Assembly: GCF_010727475.1 (NCBI RefSeq)
Contig: NZ_AP022567.1
Span: 310,001 to 374,000, forward strand
From: Mycolicibacterium mageritense
Lineage (GTDB): Bacteria > Actinomycetota > Actinomycetes > Mycobacteriales > Mycobacteriaceae
Reading direction: 5' to 3'
Length of the DNA stretch: 64,000 nt
Position 1 is the stretch's first letter; each line of letters begins with the position of its first letter. Shown here piece after piece: positions 44,742-58,495 of the stretch. Under the pieces are notes generated by a model. The model was given only the letters and a program-made list of their open reading frames with translations, ran no database searches and was not told the DNA's origin. The translations under genes and the position numbers were made by a program.

Positions 44742-46685
44742 CTAGTCGCCCGGGCGGGAGTGCCTGCCGTAGGACGGGTTGTCGTCGGGATCGCCGCCGT
44801 AGTGGTTGCCGTTGACCTGGCGTGGCGGCGCGAGCTTGCGGAACCGCTGTTTGTGGTCGACGTGAAAGCCGTTGTGGGCGTGCCCGATCGGCTCGTCGTC
44901 GGGTTGTGACGGCACGTCTTCCATGAGCTGGGCGAGGATGGCCTGCCACGGATCCTCGTGCGGCCGGTCGGGCTCGGAGACCGGTGCCTGGGCTGCGGTG
45001 GCCAGTGGTTCGGTGACCGGATCGGCGCGGTCCACCGCCGTGGGGGCAGGCGATGGTGGCTCGTGGTCGAGCGTGAACTCGACGTACTCGTCGTCGTCGG
45101 GATAGGCCGGCAGGAACTGGTTGTCCGACCCGATGACCCGCAGCGCTTCGGTGGGTTCGTCGGTGTCCTCGTCGTCGTCCGCGTCGACGGCGGTGACGGG
45201 CCGGGCCGTGAAGCCCCGCAGGTACAGTGCGGCGACGACGCCGAACAACGCCACGAACGCGGGCAGCAGCATGGACTGCGCCATCGCGGCCGCGAACGGC
45301 TCGTGCAGGAACTGCGGCAGCACCAGGGTCATGGTCTCGCCGTGCGGAGCCTGCACCGCCGACCCGGGCAGCTGCACGCCGATCTGCCACGTCATGAACG
45401 CCGCGATGCCCGCGCTGCCGAGCACCGAGCCCACCTGCCGGGTCGCGTTGTACACACCCGAGCCGGCACCCGCGAGTTCGCCGGCCAGGTTGCGGGTCGC
45501 GGTGGCCGCCAACGGCGACCAGATGAACGCCATGCCCACACCCATCAGGATCTGCGGCAGCACCAGCCGCCAGATCGGCGTCGTCGGGGTCATCTCGATC
45601 GACAGCCAGGTCAGGCCGATGGCCATGGCCGAGAAGCCGAAGCCGATGACGGGCATCGGGTGCGTGCGGTCCACGATCCGGCCGACCAGCGGGGCCAGCA
45701 CACCGCTCGCGATCGCGGTGGGCGCGGTCAGCAGGGCCGACCGGATCGGTGACAGCCCGCACACCGATTGCGCGTAGAACATCAGCGGCAGGATCATCGC
45801 GGTGACCGCGAACCCGATCGTGGCCACCCCGAGGTTGGCCAGGCTGAAGTCGCGGTCAGCAAATATCCGCAGCGGGATCAGCGGTTCACCGGTGTTGACC
45901 GACTGCCAGTACACGAACGCCACCATCACCGCGACGCCCACGGCCATCAGGCCCCACACCCACGGCGCCCAGTGATGCGAATGACCCTCCTGCAATGCGA
46001 ACACGATCAGGAACATCCCGACGCCGGAGAGCACCACGCCGATCAGGTCGAACTGGTGGGACTGCGTGGGCAGCGCGGGAACCAGCCACACCGCGAGCCC
46101 CAGACCGATGATGCCGATCGGCACGTTGACGAAGAAGATCCACTGCCAGCCGAGGCCGCCCACGAGCACGCCGCCTGCAATCGGGCCGACGAGCGTCGCG
46201 ACCCCGGCCGTCGCGCCCCACACACTCATCGCGACGCCGCGGCGTTCGGCCGGGAAGATCCGCGTGATCATCGACAACGTCTGGGGCGTCAGCAATGCCG
46301 CGCCGATGCCCTGGGCGACCCTGGCCGCGATCAGCATCTCGATGCTGCCCGCCAGGCCGCACCACAGCGATCCGGCCGTGAACACCGCGAGGCCCGCAAG
46401 GTAGAGATTCTTCGGCCCGAGCACATCCCCGAGCCGCCCTGCCACCAGCAGGGGGACGGCGTAGGCCAGCAGGTAGGCGCTCGTCACCCAGATCACGCCG
46501 TCGTAGTCGGCGCCGAGCTCTTCCATGATGGTCGGATTGGCGACGGCCACGATGGTGGCGTCGAGCAGGATCATGAAGAAGCCGACCATCATGGCCCACA
46601 GGGCATGCCACGGGCTGCCGGGCCGCACACTCCCAACCCGGTTGGCGGTGCGACCCTCGAGGCGGGCACTCAGAGACTGGAACAT
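44742..46685 (-). CDS. MFS drug exporter of the EmrB/QacA (DHA2, 14-TM) family (Rv1250-like)
   Basis: 647 aa. The 14-helix exporter core (to about 495) has DATIVAVANPTI in helix 1, AGRLGDVLGPK in the loop, and GPIAGGVLVGGLGWQWIFFVN (motif C region). It is followed by a cytoplasmic tail of about 150 residues rich in Asp, Glu and Pro, longer than usual. ATG at 46685 is preferred over a TTG eight codons upstream. It probably exports drugs or lipophilic compounds. Confidence 0.88.
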   Translation of the reverse strand: MFQSLSARLEGRTANRVGSVRPGSPWHALWAMMVGFFMILLDATIVAVANPTIMEELGADYDGVIWVTSAYLLAYAVPLLVAGRLGDVLGPKNLYLAGLAVFTAGSLWCGLAGSIEMLIAARVAQGIGAALLTPQTLSMITRIFPAERRGVAMSVWGATAGVATLVGPIAGGVLVGGLGWQWIFFVNVPIGIIGLGLAVWLVPALPTQSHQFDLIGVVLSGVGMFLIVFALQEGHSHHWAPWVWGLMAVGVAVMVAFVYWQSVNTGEPLIPLRIFADRDFSLANLGVATIGFAVTAMILPLMFYAQSVCGLSPIRSALLTAPTAIASGVLAPLVGRIVDRTHPMPVIGFGFSAMAIGLTWLSIEMTPTTPIWRLVLPQILMGVGMAFIWSPLAATATRNLAGELAGAGSGVYNATRQVGSVLGSAGIAAFMTWQIGVQLPGSAVQAPHGETMTLVLPQFLHEPFAAAMAQSMLLPAFVALFGVVAALYLRGFTARPVTAVDADDDEDTDEPTEALRVIGSDNQFLPAYPDDDEYVEFTLDHEPPSPAPTAVDRADPVTEPLATAAQAPVSEPDRPHEDPWQAILAQLMEDVPSQPDDEPIGHAHNGFHVDHKQRFRKLAPPRQVNGNHYGGDPDDNPSYGRHSRPGD

Positions 46686-46789
46686 GAGGTATCGGTAGGG
46701 GTACAGCAACCTGGTACAGCATTGGTACGGCCCAGCCGACGCTACGGACCCGCCGCTATCGGGACAAGTCCGGGGTGTCCCCGGCCGCG

Positions 46790-48055
46790 TCAGGCCGGCT
46801 CGACGACGATGTCGGCGGGCAGCTCCGCCTCAGCATCGTCGCCACGCCGCCCGCCGACGGCCAGGAGCGCCAGCAGTGCGATCACCATGCCGGCCGTCAT
46901 GATGCCGGCCAGTGCCAGTGCCCCGTTGCCGAGCGCACCGACCAGAGGCGCCACCGCGGCACCGAGACCGAACTGCGCGGCACCCAGCAGCGCGGCAGCG
47001 GTGCCTGCCGCATCGGGGTGCCGGGACAGCGCGACCGCGGGCGCGTTGGGCAGCACGAGCCCCATCGCGGTCAGCACGGCGAGCACCGGAATCAGGAACC
47101 CGGCCAGGCCGCCGATGTCGGCCACGGTCAACCCCACGAACACCAGACCGGCCACCGACGCCGCGACCAGTGCCGCGACCGTGATGGCCTGCGGCGTGAA
47201 CCGCCTCAGCAGCACCACGTTGAACTGTGTCGACCCGATCAGCGCGATCGCGCCCGCGGCGAACACGAGCGCGAACGCCTGCTGGTTGAGCCCGTACCGG
47301 CCCTGCAGCACGAACGGTGCCGCCGAGATGTAGGCGAACAGCCCGGACATGCCGAGCGCCGCGACGAAAACCAGGATCACGAACCGGGTATCCCGGAGCA
47401 GCTCGGCATAGGTGCCGAGAATGCTGCGGACGTGCAGTGGTCTGCGATGGGAGACCTCGAGGGTCTCCGGCAACGCCAGCACCGCCATCAACAGCAGACC
47501 GCCCGCGAGCACCACGAGCACCGCGAACACCCAGTGCCAGGAGCCGCGCAGCAGCACCGCGGCGCCCAGGGACGGCGCGAGCACGGGCGCGACCCCGAGC
47601 ACGAGGATCAACCGGGACATCATGGTTGCGGCGGCCGTTCCGGTGTACAGGTCGCCGACGACGGCGATCGCGACGACCGACGCCGCGGCCGCGCCCATGC
47701 CCTGCAGCCCGCGCGCCACACCCAGCGTCGCGATGTTCGGCGCCAGCAGGCACAGCACCGACGCCACCATGTGCAGCACGATGCCTGCCATCAACGGGCG
47801 CCTGCGGCCGAGCGAATCCGACAGCGGACCGACGACGAGCTGCCCGAGTGCCAGCCCCGCGAGGGTTCCCGTGAGGGTCAGCTGCGCGACAGACGACGAC
47901 ACCGTCAGTTCGTCGGCGATCCTCGGCAGGGCGGGCAGATACATGTCGATGGTGAGCGGCCCGAGCGCCACGAGTGCACCCAGCACCAGGATCATCCTGA
48001 TGCGGCTCGGCGTGTCTACCACTCTCGTCTCATCCACGTCGGCCGATGATGCCAT
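46790..48055 (-). CDS. MFS transporter, Bcr/CflA multidrug-resistance family
   Basis: 421 aa, 12 helices. TIDMYLPALPRIADEL in helix 1 and VVGPLSDSLGRRRPL in the first loop are hallmarks of Bcr/CflA proteins (bicyclomycin, chloramphenicol or sulfonamide efflux). It is divergent from the Rv1249c-like gene across a perfect inverted repeat. It may form a pair with the downstream EmrB-type exporter, 104 bases away on the same strand. Confidence 0.88.
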   Translation of the reverse strand: MASSADVDETRVVDTPSRIRMILVLGALVALGPLTIDMYLPALPRIADELTVSSSVAQLTLTGTLAGLALGQLVVGPLSDSLGRRRPLMAGIVLHMVASVLCLLAPNIATLGVARGLQGMGAAAASVVAIAVVGDLYTGTAAATMMSRLILVLGVAPVLAPSLGAAVLLRGSWHWVFAVLVVLAGGLLLMAVLALPETLEVSHRRPLHVRSILGTYAELLRDTRFVILVFVAALGMSGLFAYISAAPFVLQGRYGLNQQAFALVFAAGAIALIGSTQFNVVLLRRFTPQAITVAALVAASVAGLVFVGLTVADIGGLAGFLIPVLAVLTAMGLVLPNAPAVALSRHPDAAGTAAALLGAAQFGLGAAVAPLVGALGNGALALAGIMTAGMVIALLALLAVGGRRGDDAEAELPADIVVEPA

Positions 48056-48111
48056 GAGGTTAATTAGCCACGCATATCATTTTTTTATTCCAACCGCGCT
48101 GACCACGGCCG

Positions 48112-48131
48112 CAGTGACCAGTGTCACTGCC
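48112..48131. promoter_or_regulatory. Perfect 8-bp inverted repeat in divergent promoter region
   Basis: GCAGTGAC (48112-48119) and GTCACTGC (48124-48131) are separated by CAGT. They lie between the Bcr/CflA gene and the Rv1249c-like gene. An operator is more likely than a terminator because both genes start here; no regulator is adjacent. Confidence 0.5.
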
Positions 48132-48198
48132 GGGCACGCGGCGCGGGTTACCGTTCGTTGTTCCGGCGTCAGAAGGCGATAGCCTGGACAGTCAGCCG

Positions 48199-48984
48199 AT
48201 GTCCAATCGGTACGCACCTGGGGAGGCCCCGACAGTGAGCGCTCGGTCCACCAAGAGTCAGTTGCCCGCAGTCCGCGACGGTGCGGACGAGGATCCCAGC
48301 ACCGCGGCCAAGGTGCTGTCGGCCATCATCGAACGCAGCTCACGGGTGCAGGCACCCGCGGTCCGCGCCTATGTGGACCGGCTGCGCAGCCACCAGCCCG
48401 ACGCCACGCCCGCCGAGATCATCACCAAGCTGGAGAAGCACTACGTGGCCGCGGTGATGGCCAGCGGCGCCGCGGTCGGCTCGGCCGCAGCGTTCCCCGG
48501 CATCGGCACGCTGGCCGCGTTGTCGGCCGTGGCCGGCGAGACGGTGGTGTTTCTCGAGGCCACGTCGGTGTTCGTGCTCGCGGTCGCCGAGGTCCACGGC
48601 ATACCCGCCGAGCACCGCGAACGCCGCCGCGCGCTGGTGCTGTCGGTCCTGGTCGGTGAGGACAGCAAGCACGCGGTCGCCGACCTGCTGGGCAGTGGGC
48701 GGACCAGCGGCGCATGGTTGTCCGACGGCGCGGCGACCCTGCCGCTGCCCGCGGTCTCGCAGCTCAACTCACGGCTGCTCAAGTACTTCGTCAAGAAGTA
48801 CACGCTCAAGCGCGGCGCGATGGCGTTCGGCAAGATGCTGCCGGTCGGCATCGGCGCCGTCGTCGGTGGCGTGGGCAACCGCCTGATGGGCAAGAAGATC
48901 GTCGGCAACGCCCGCAAAGCGTTCGGTGCGCCGCCGCCGCGGTGGCCCGCGACGTTGCACGTGCTGCCGCCCGCACAGCCCTGA
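48199..48984 (+). CDS. Rv1249c-like membrane protein, function unknown
   Basis: 261 aa, as long as Rv1249c. Two hydrophobic stretches (about 94-145) have a Gly/Ala-rich pattern, and a C-terminal segment PVGIGAVVGGVGNRLMGKKI resembles EcsC-type proteins. ATG at 48199 was chosen; GTG at 48235 is possible. It precedes kgd in the same orientation, as in H37Rv. No function can be assigned. Confidence 0.78.
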   Translation: MSNRYAPGEAPTVSARSTKSQLPAVRDGADEDPSTAAKVLSAIIERSSRVQAPAVRAYVDRLRSHQPDATPAEIITKLEKHYVAAVMASGAAVGSAAAFPGIGTLAALSAVAGETVVFLEATSVFVLAVAEVHGIPAEHRERRRALVLSVLVGEDSKHAVADLLGSGRTSGAWLSDGAATLPLPAVSQLNSRLLKYFVKKYTLKRGAMAFGKMLPVGIGAVVGGVGNRLMGKKIVGNARKAFGAPPPRWPATLHVLPPAQP

Positions 48985-49160
48985 CCCACCCCGGCGTTGC
49001 GCCGGCCGGCACAGATGCCCGGTGCCGTGGTCGGCGCGAGGCCAAAGGCGCTAGCCTTTAGGCGGCGGTCAAGCGGGGCTGAACCGCCGTAGCAGAACAG
49101 ACGAGCGGCGAGCGTTTTGCCAGAGCTTGCCGGACACCAGAATCGAGGCGAGCAGCTGCC

Positions 49161-52862
<3,702 letters not shown>

Positions 52863-52875
52863 GAGGTTCCGAACT

Positions 52876-52923
52876 CGACGAAAAGGTCGCGGTCACCTGG
52901 GTGACAGCGACCTTTTCGTCGAA
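52876..52923 (+). terminator. Very strong hairpin terminator after kgd
   Basis: TCGACGAAAAGGTCGC (52876-52891) pairs perfectly with GCGACCTTTTCGTCGA (52908-52923). After one mismatch, GTCACC (52893-52898) pairs with GGTGAC (52901-52906), leaving a two-base loop. It starts 14 bases after the stop. Confidence 0.88.
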
Positions 52924-52997
52924 GCGGGCGCGGACGCATTCGAATCACCGCGCGCACAACCCTGGGCGGCCCACGGACAGGCGGCTACCCATCTAGG

Positions 52998-54302
52998 GTG
53001 ACTATCGCAGCTGACCCGGTCGCTTCCGCGGCGCCGCACGACGCGAAGGCAGTACGCACCGCCGTGCTGGCGAGCGTCGTGGGAACCACCATCGAGTGGT
53101 ACGACTTCTTCCTCTACGCGACAGCGGCCAGCCTGGTCTTCAACCATGCGTTCTTCCCCGACCAGAGCTCGTATGTGGGCACCATGCTGGCGTTCGCGAC
53201 GTTCGCGGTCGGGTTCGTCGTGCGGCCCATCGGTGGCTTCGTGTTCGGCCACGTCGGCGACCGGATCGGCCGTAAGCGCACCCTCGCGCTGACGATGCTG
53301 CTGATGGGTGGCGCGACAGCGCTGATGGGCCTGTTGCCGACGGCCGCGCAGATCGGGGTGCTCGCACCGATCCTGTTGCTGGTGTTGCGCGTCGTCCAGG
53401 GTTTCGCACTCGGCGGCGAATGGGGCGGTGCGGTGCTGCTGGCCGTCGAACACAGCCCGCGCCACCGCCGCGGCCTGTTCGGCAGCATCCCGCAAGTCGG
53501 GTTGGCGCTCGGGCTGGCCCTTGGCACGGGCGTGTTCGTGGTGCTGCAGCTCGCGCTGTCCGCCGAGGCGTTCCAGTCTTACGGCTGGCGCATCGCATTC
53601 CTCATCAGCATCGTTCTGGTGATCTTCGGTGTGGTGGTGCGGTTCCGGGTCGCCGAGACTCCGGCGTTCGAGCAGATCCGCCGCGACGACGACCGGGCCT
53701 CGGTGCCGCTGCGAGAGATCTTCACGCCGCCGACACTGCGGTCGACGGTGCTCGGCCTGCTGTCGCGCTGGGGCGAGGGCGCGGCGTTCAACACGTGGGG
53801 CGTTTTCACGATCTCGTATGCGACCGCGACGCTGCATCTCGGGAAGGTTCCGGTGCTGGTCGTGGTGACGGCCGCGGCGGTGCTGATGGCGGTGCTGCTG
53901 CCGGTTTCGGGTCTGCTGGCCGACCGGTTCAGTCCCCGCACGGTCTACGCAAGTGGCATCGCCGCGTACGGCCTCGTGGTGTTCCCGGCGTTCCTGCTGT
54001 TCGGCACGCGCAGCATCGCGGCCTATGCGGTGGGAATGCTGTTGGCGTTCGGCGTGATTCACGCGTGGTTCTACGGTGCACAGGGCACGCTGTACGCGTC
54101 GCTGTTCCCGACGCGCACGCGCTACACGGGACTGTCGACGGTGTATCAGCTCTCTGGCGTGTACGCGTCGGGGCTGACCCCGCTGATCCTGACCGCGCTG
54201 ATCGCGACGGGCGACGGCAGGCCCTGGTACGCGTGCGCCTATCTGGTCGGTACGGCGGCCATCAGCGTGGTCGCGACGCTGCTGCTGAAACCACAGCACT
54301 GA
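52998..54302 (+). CDS. MFS transporter, metabolite:H+ symporter (MHS) family
   Basis: 434 aa, 12 helices. GTTIEWYDFFLYATAASLVF in helix 1, FGHVGDRIGRKRTL in the loop and GGEWGGAVLL in helix 4 are hallmarks of MHS proteins (citrate, 2-oxoglutarate, proline/betaine or shikimate uptake). A dicarboxylate would suit the neighbour kgd, but this is a guess. GTG at 52998. It is convergent with the methionine aminopeptidase gene. Confidence 0.88.
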   Translation: MTIAADPVASAAPHDAKAVRTAVLASVVGTTIEWYDFFLYATAASLVFNHAFFPDQSSYVGTMLAFATFAVGFVVRPIGGFVFGHVGDRIGRKRTLALTMLLMGGATALMGLLPTAAQIGVLAPILLLVLRVVQGFALGGEWGGAVLLAVEHSPRHRRGLFGSIPQVGLALGLALGTGVFVVLQLALSAEAFQSYGWRIAFLISIVLVIFGVVVRFRVAETPAFEQIRRDDDRASVPLREIFTPPTLRSTVLGLLSRWGEGAAFNTWGVFTISYATATLHLGKVPVLVVVTAAAVLMAVLLPVSGLLADRFSPRTVYASGIAAYGLVVFPAFLLFGTRSIAAYAVGMLLAFGVIHAWFYGAQGTLYASLFPTRTRYTGLSTVYQLSGVYASGLTPLILTALIATGDGRPWYACAYLVGTAAISVVATLLLKPQH

Positions 54303-54303
54303 C

Positions 54304-55065
54304 CTAGCGAGTCAGGACCACCGGGCCGGCTTCGGTGATCGCGATGGTGTTCTCGGTGTGGGCGGTGCGGGATCCGTCGGCGGACCTGATCGTCCAGCCG
54401 TCGCGGTCGAAGACGATGCGATTGCTGGTGCGTGCCCACCATGGCTCGAGCGCAAGTGTCATTCCGGGACGCAGGCGCATGCCGCGTCCGGGCTTGCCGC
54501 GGTTGGGAACGTGCGGATCCTCGTGCATGGTGCGGCCGAGGCCGTGTCCGCCGAACTCGAGGTTGACGGGATACCCGTACTCCGCGGCGACGGCGCCGAT
54601 GGCCGCGGAGATGTCCCCGAGCCGGCCGCCGGGTTGCGCGGCCGCGGTGCCCGCCGCGAGGGCCTCCTCGGTCGAGCGGACCAGCCGCACGTCTTCTTCG
54701 GCGGGCGTCCCGACGATCACCGTGCGTGCGGCATCGGCGACCCAGCCGTCTATCGAGACCGCAAAATCCATGCTGAGCACGTCACCGTCACGCAGTACGT
54801 AGTCGAACGGGAGCCCGTGCAGCACAGCGTCGTTCACCGACAAGCAGATCACGTTGCGGAACGGCCCCCTGCCGAACGACGGGGCATAGTCCCAGTAGCA
54901 GGACTGCGCGCCACGGCGTTTGACCATGTCGCGCGCCCGGTGTTCGAGGTCGAGGAGATTCAGCCCGACATCGGCCATCGCGCTGAGCTCGGTGAGCACC
55001 TCGGCGACGAACCGCCCGGTGGTTCGCATCTGCTCGATTTCGGCGCTCGTCTTGAGTTCGATCAC
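54304..55065 (-). CDS. map: Type I methionine aminopeptidase
   Basis: 253 aa. All pita-bread active-site residues are present: H83, D100, D111, H174 (GGHGLGRTMHEDPHVPN), E207 (LALEPWW) and E238. It removes the initiator Met from new proteins, using two metal ions. GTG at 55065 has GGAGGAG upstream. It is divergent from an XRE regulator across twin palindromes. Mycobacteria have other map genes, so this one is probably a conditional paralogue. Confidence 0.92.
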   Translation of the reverse strand: MIELKTSAEIEQMRTTGRFVAEVLTELSAMADVGLNLLDLEHRARDMVKRRGAQSCYWDYAPSFGRGPFRNVICLSVNDAVLHGLPFDYVLRDGDVLSMDFAVSIDGWVADAARTVIVGTPAEEDVRLVRSTEEALAAGTAAAQPGGRLGDISAAIGAVAAEYGYPVNLEFGGHGLGRTMHEDPHVPNRGKPGRGMRLRPGMTLALEPWWARTSNRIVFDRDGWTIRSADGSRTAHTENTIAITEAGPVVLTR

Positions 55066-55083
55066 GTGGCACTCTCCTCCGCT

Positions 55084-55126
55084 GGTATTTAAATACCGAT
55101 GCGAGCCTAGCGGTATTTGAATACCG
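55084..55126. promoter_or_regulatory. Twin XRE operators GGTATTNNAATACC
   Basis: GGTATTTAAATACC (55084-55097) is a perfect 14-bp palindrome. GGTATTTGAATACC (55112-55125) differs at one central base, and its flanks extend the dyad to 16 bp. The centres are 28 bp apart. They fill the gap between the divergent map and XRE genes. Confidence 0.85.
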
Positions 55127-55142
55127 GCGCTAGGGTGGGTCC

Positions 55143-55403
55143 GTGGTCCGTACCCCGCTGAGCCCAGACCAGGTTGCCGCAGGCCGCAGGCTCGGCGCCG
55201 CGCTGCGGAGCGCGCGCGGCCCCCGGACCCTCGAAGACGTCGCACGCGGCGCGGGCATATCTCCCGAGACGTTGCGCAAGATCGAAACCGGCCGGTTGCC
55301 GTCCCCCGCGTTCGGCACCATCGTGGGACTGAGCGACGCACTGGGCCTGCCGCTGGAGACGCTGGCCGCGGTGTGGCGGCCCGCGACCGCCGCCGCGTCC
55401 TAG
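55143..55403 (+). CDS. Small XRE-family helix-turn-helix regulator
   Basis: 86 aa, almost only a Cro/CI-type helix-turn-helix: VARGAGISPETLRKIETGRL (about 34-53), then TIVGLSDALGLPLETLAAVW. GTG at 55143. It is divergent from map, with the twin palindromes between, so it should repress itself and map. No effector domain is visible; control by protein level or turnover is possible. Confidence 0.88.
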   Translation: MVRTPLSPDQVAAGRRLGAALRSARGPRTLEDVARGAGISPETLRKIETGRLPSPAFGTIVGLSDALGLPLETLAAVWRPATAAAS

Positions 55404-55485
55404 CCACCACGCCGAGCCCATGTAAACGGGACCGCAGGTACCGGTTAGTCTCGACAGCAGTCAAGACACGCAAGGGAGTGTGGGC

Positions 55486-56310
55486 ATGGAGGGCTTTGCC
55501 GGGAAAGTCGCCGTCGTCACCGGCGCGGGATCGGGTATCGGCCAGGCGCTGGCCATCGAGCTGGGCCGCTCGGGCGCCAAGCTGGCCATCAGCGACGTAG
55601 ACACCGAGGGCCTGGCCGTCACAGAGGAACGGCTCAAGGCCATCGGAGCGCCGGTGAAGGCCGACCGGCTCGACGTCACCGAGCGCGAGGCGTTCGAGCT
55701 GTACGCGAGCGCCGTCGTCGAACATTTCGGCAAGGTCAACCAGATCTACAACAACGCCGGGATCGCGTTCACCGGCGATGTCGAGGTCACCAGCTACAAG
55801 GACATCGAGCGCGTGATGGACGTCGACTTCTGGGGTGTCGTCAACGGCACCAAGGCGTTCCTGCCGCACCTGATCGCCTCGGGCGACGGCCACGTGGTCA
55901 ACGTCTCGAGCATCTTCGGGCTGTTCGCGGTGCCGGGCCAGGCCGCCTACAACTCGGCGAAGTTCGCGGTGCGCGGGTTCACCGAAGCCCTGCGCCAGGA
56001 GATGGCCCTGGCCAAACATCCGGTCAAGGTGACCACCGTGCATCCGGGCGGCATCAAGACCGCGATCGCGCGCAACGCGACCGCGGCCGAAGGCCTCGAC
56101 CCCCAGGAACTGGCCAAGGTTTTCGACAAGAAGCTTGCCAACACCTCACCGCAGCGAGCGGCCAAGATCATCCTGGAAGCCGTCCGCAAGAACCGGGCTC
56201 GCGTGCTGGTCGGCCCCGACGCCAAGTTCCTCGACCTGGTGGTGCGGGTGACCGGTTCGGGCTATCAGCGGCTGTTCTCGACGGCCATGTCCCGGATCCT
56301 GCCCTACTGA
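55486..56310 (+). CDS. Short-chain dehydrogenase (Rv1245c-like)
   Basis: 274 aa. The cofactor motif TGAGSGIGQA lies at about 12-21, NNAG near 90, and YNSAK with the catalytic Ser (NVSS) follow. ATG at 55486 has GGGAG at 7 bases; the GTG at 55480 is too close. It lies convergent to lpqZ, as Rv1245c does to Rv1244. The substrate is unknown. Confidence 0.88.
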   Translation: MEGFAGKVAVVTGAGSGIGQALAIELGRSGAKLAISDVDTEGLAVTEERLKAIGAPVKADRLDVTEREAFELYASAVVEHFGKVNQIYNNAGIAFTGDVEVTSYKDIERVMDVDFWGVVNGTKAFLPHLIASGDGHVVNVSSIFGLFAVPGQAAYNSAKFAVRGFTEALRQEMALAKHPVKVTTVHPGGIKTAIARNATAAEGLDPQELAKVFDKKLANTSPQRAAKIILEAVRKNRARVLVGPDAKFLDLVVRVTGSGYQRLFSTAMSRILPY

Positions 56311-56343
56311 GCCACCGAGTCACCTCTTCTGCGCGAGCCAAGG

Positions 56344-57189
56344 TCAGTGACCGAGCGGGTTGGCCTGCAGGAAATCTTCGGCGACCGCACGCGCGTCGGC
56401 CCCCTCGGCGACCTTGCGCCGCATGTCCGCCAGCGAGCCAGTGTCGAGCACGCCGGCGATCTCGTTGAGCGCGAGGATCTGCCGTTCGGACAGTGCGTTG
56501 CGCCGGTAGAGCGGGATCAGGTTCTCGGCCCGGATCAACGCCGTGCGATCGGCGAGCGCCACGAATTCCGACGGGATCTCGGGATCCGCGGTCGTGGCCC
56601 AGGCCGCGTTGATCGTGCCCTGCCGCAGCGCTGCGAAAAGGCTTTCCCGGTCCGCGAATTCGCGTACCTTGCGTGGCACGCAGATGCCGATCGACGACGG
56701 CGGATGCGAGCCCGCCACCGCGCCGGGCACCACCTTGTCGCAGTTGCGGCGCAGCACCGACAGGTCGGTGCCGCCCCACGCCGACGCAGTCGCCTCGGTG
56801 ACCACCATCGCGGGCTTGTCCTGCGCCGACATGGTGTAGTCACCCGCCGCTACGCCTTCGGGCAGGACCGACACCAGATCGCGGTACACCTGCTCGTCGG
56901 AGTGGGCGACCGCGTCGGGGTCGAACAACCGCAGCAGCTGCCCGGTGAACCCGGGCAGCACCGTCACCTCACCCGAGTCCAGCGCATCGAGCGCCCCCTT
57001 GACGGCGGTCACCTCGGCGGGCGTGCCGTAGTAGCGCAGCGCGGCCGCATACAGCTGGCCGACCAGTGCCGACTCCGGGCCGGACCCGGACCCGACCATC
57101 ATGGGCTGGGCCGGTCGGTGCCCACCGCAGCCGGCGATCACCAGCGCCAGCAACGCCAACACCAGCACCAGTGGACGGCGCACCGACAA
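56344..57189 (-). CDS. lpqZ: Lipoprotein LpqZ, OpuAC-type substrate-binding protein
   Basis: 281 aa from TTG 57189 (GTG 57183 possible). The signal peptide ends in ALVIAGC. The mature part resembles glycine-betaine/choline ABC-importer binding proteins (OpuAC): GSGPESALVGQLYAAAL and LPLYRR-like segments. No permease or ATPase gene is near, so it is an orphan binding protein or works with a distant transporter. It starts 2 bases after the malic enzyme stop, so the two are cotranscribed. Confidence 0.82.
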   Translation of the reverse strand: MSVRRPLVLVLALLALVIAGCGGHRPAQPMMVGSGSGPESALVGQLYAAALRYYGTPAEVTAVKGALDALDSGEVTVLPGFTGQLLRLFDPDAVAHSDEQVYRDLVSVLPEGVAAGDYTMSAQDKPAMVVTEATASAWGGTDLSVLRRNCDKVVPGAVAGSHPPSSIGICVPRKVREFADRESLFAALRQGTINAAWATTADPEIPSEFVALADRTALIRAENLIPLYRRNALSERQILALNEIAGVLDTGSLADMRRKVAEGADARAVAEDFLQANPLGH

Positions 57190-57191
57190 AC

Positions 57192-58361
<1,170 letters not shown>

Positions 58362-58495
58362 GGCGCAAGGGTACTTCACAGGCCTAACTCACAGGGGCGG
58401 GTTCCCCGTCGGTGAGCAGCCGGTAACAGGACTCGCGCGTACCATTCAGATGGCTCGATCCGGTCCAGTCCACGGTCCAACGGGAGGCTCAGCGA

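Noticed and set aside
45768..47333. 521-codon + strand frame across two MFS genes
   Set aside because: It spans the gap between two well-defined transporter genes on the minus strand and has no recognisable domain.
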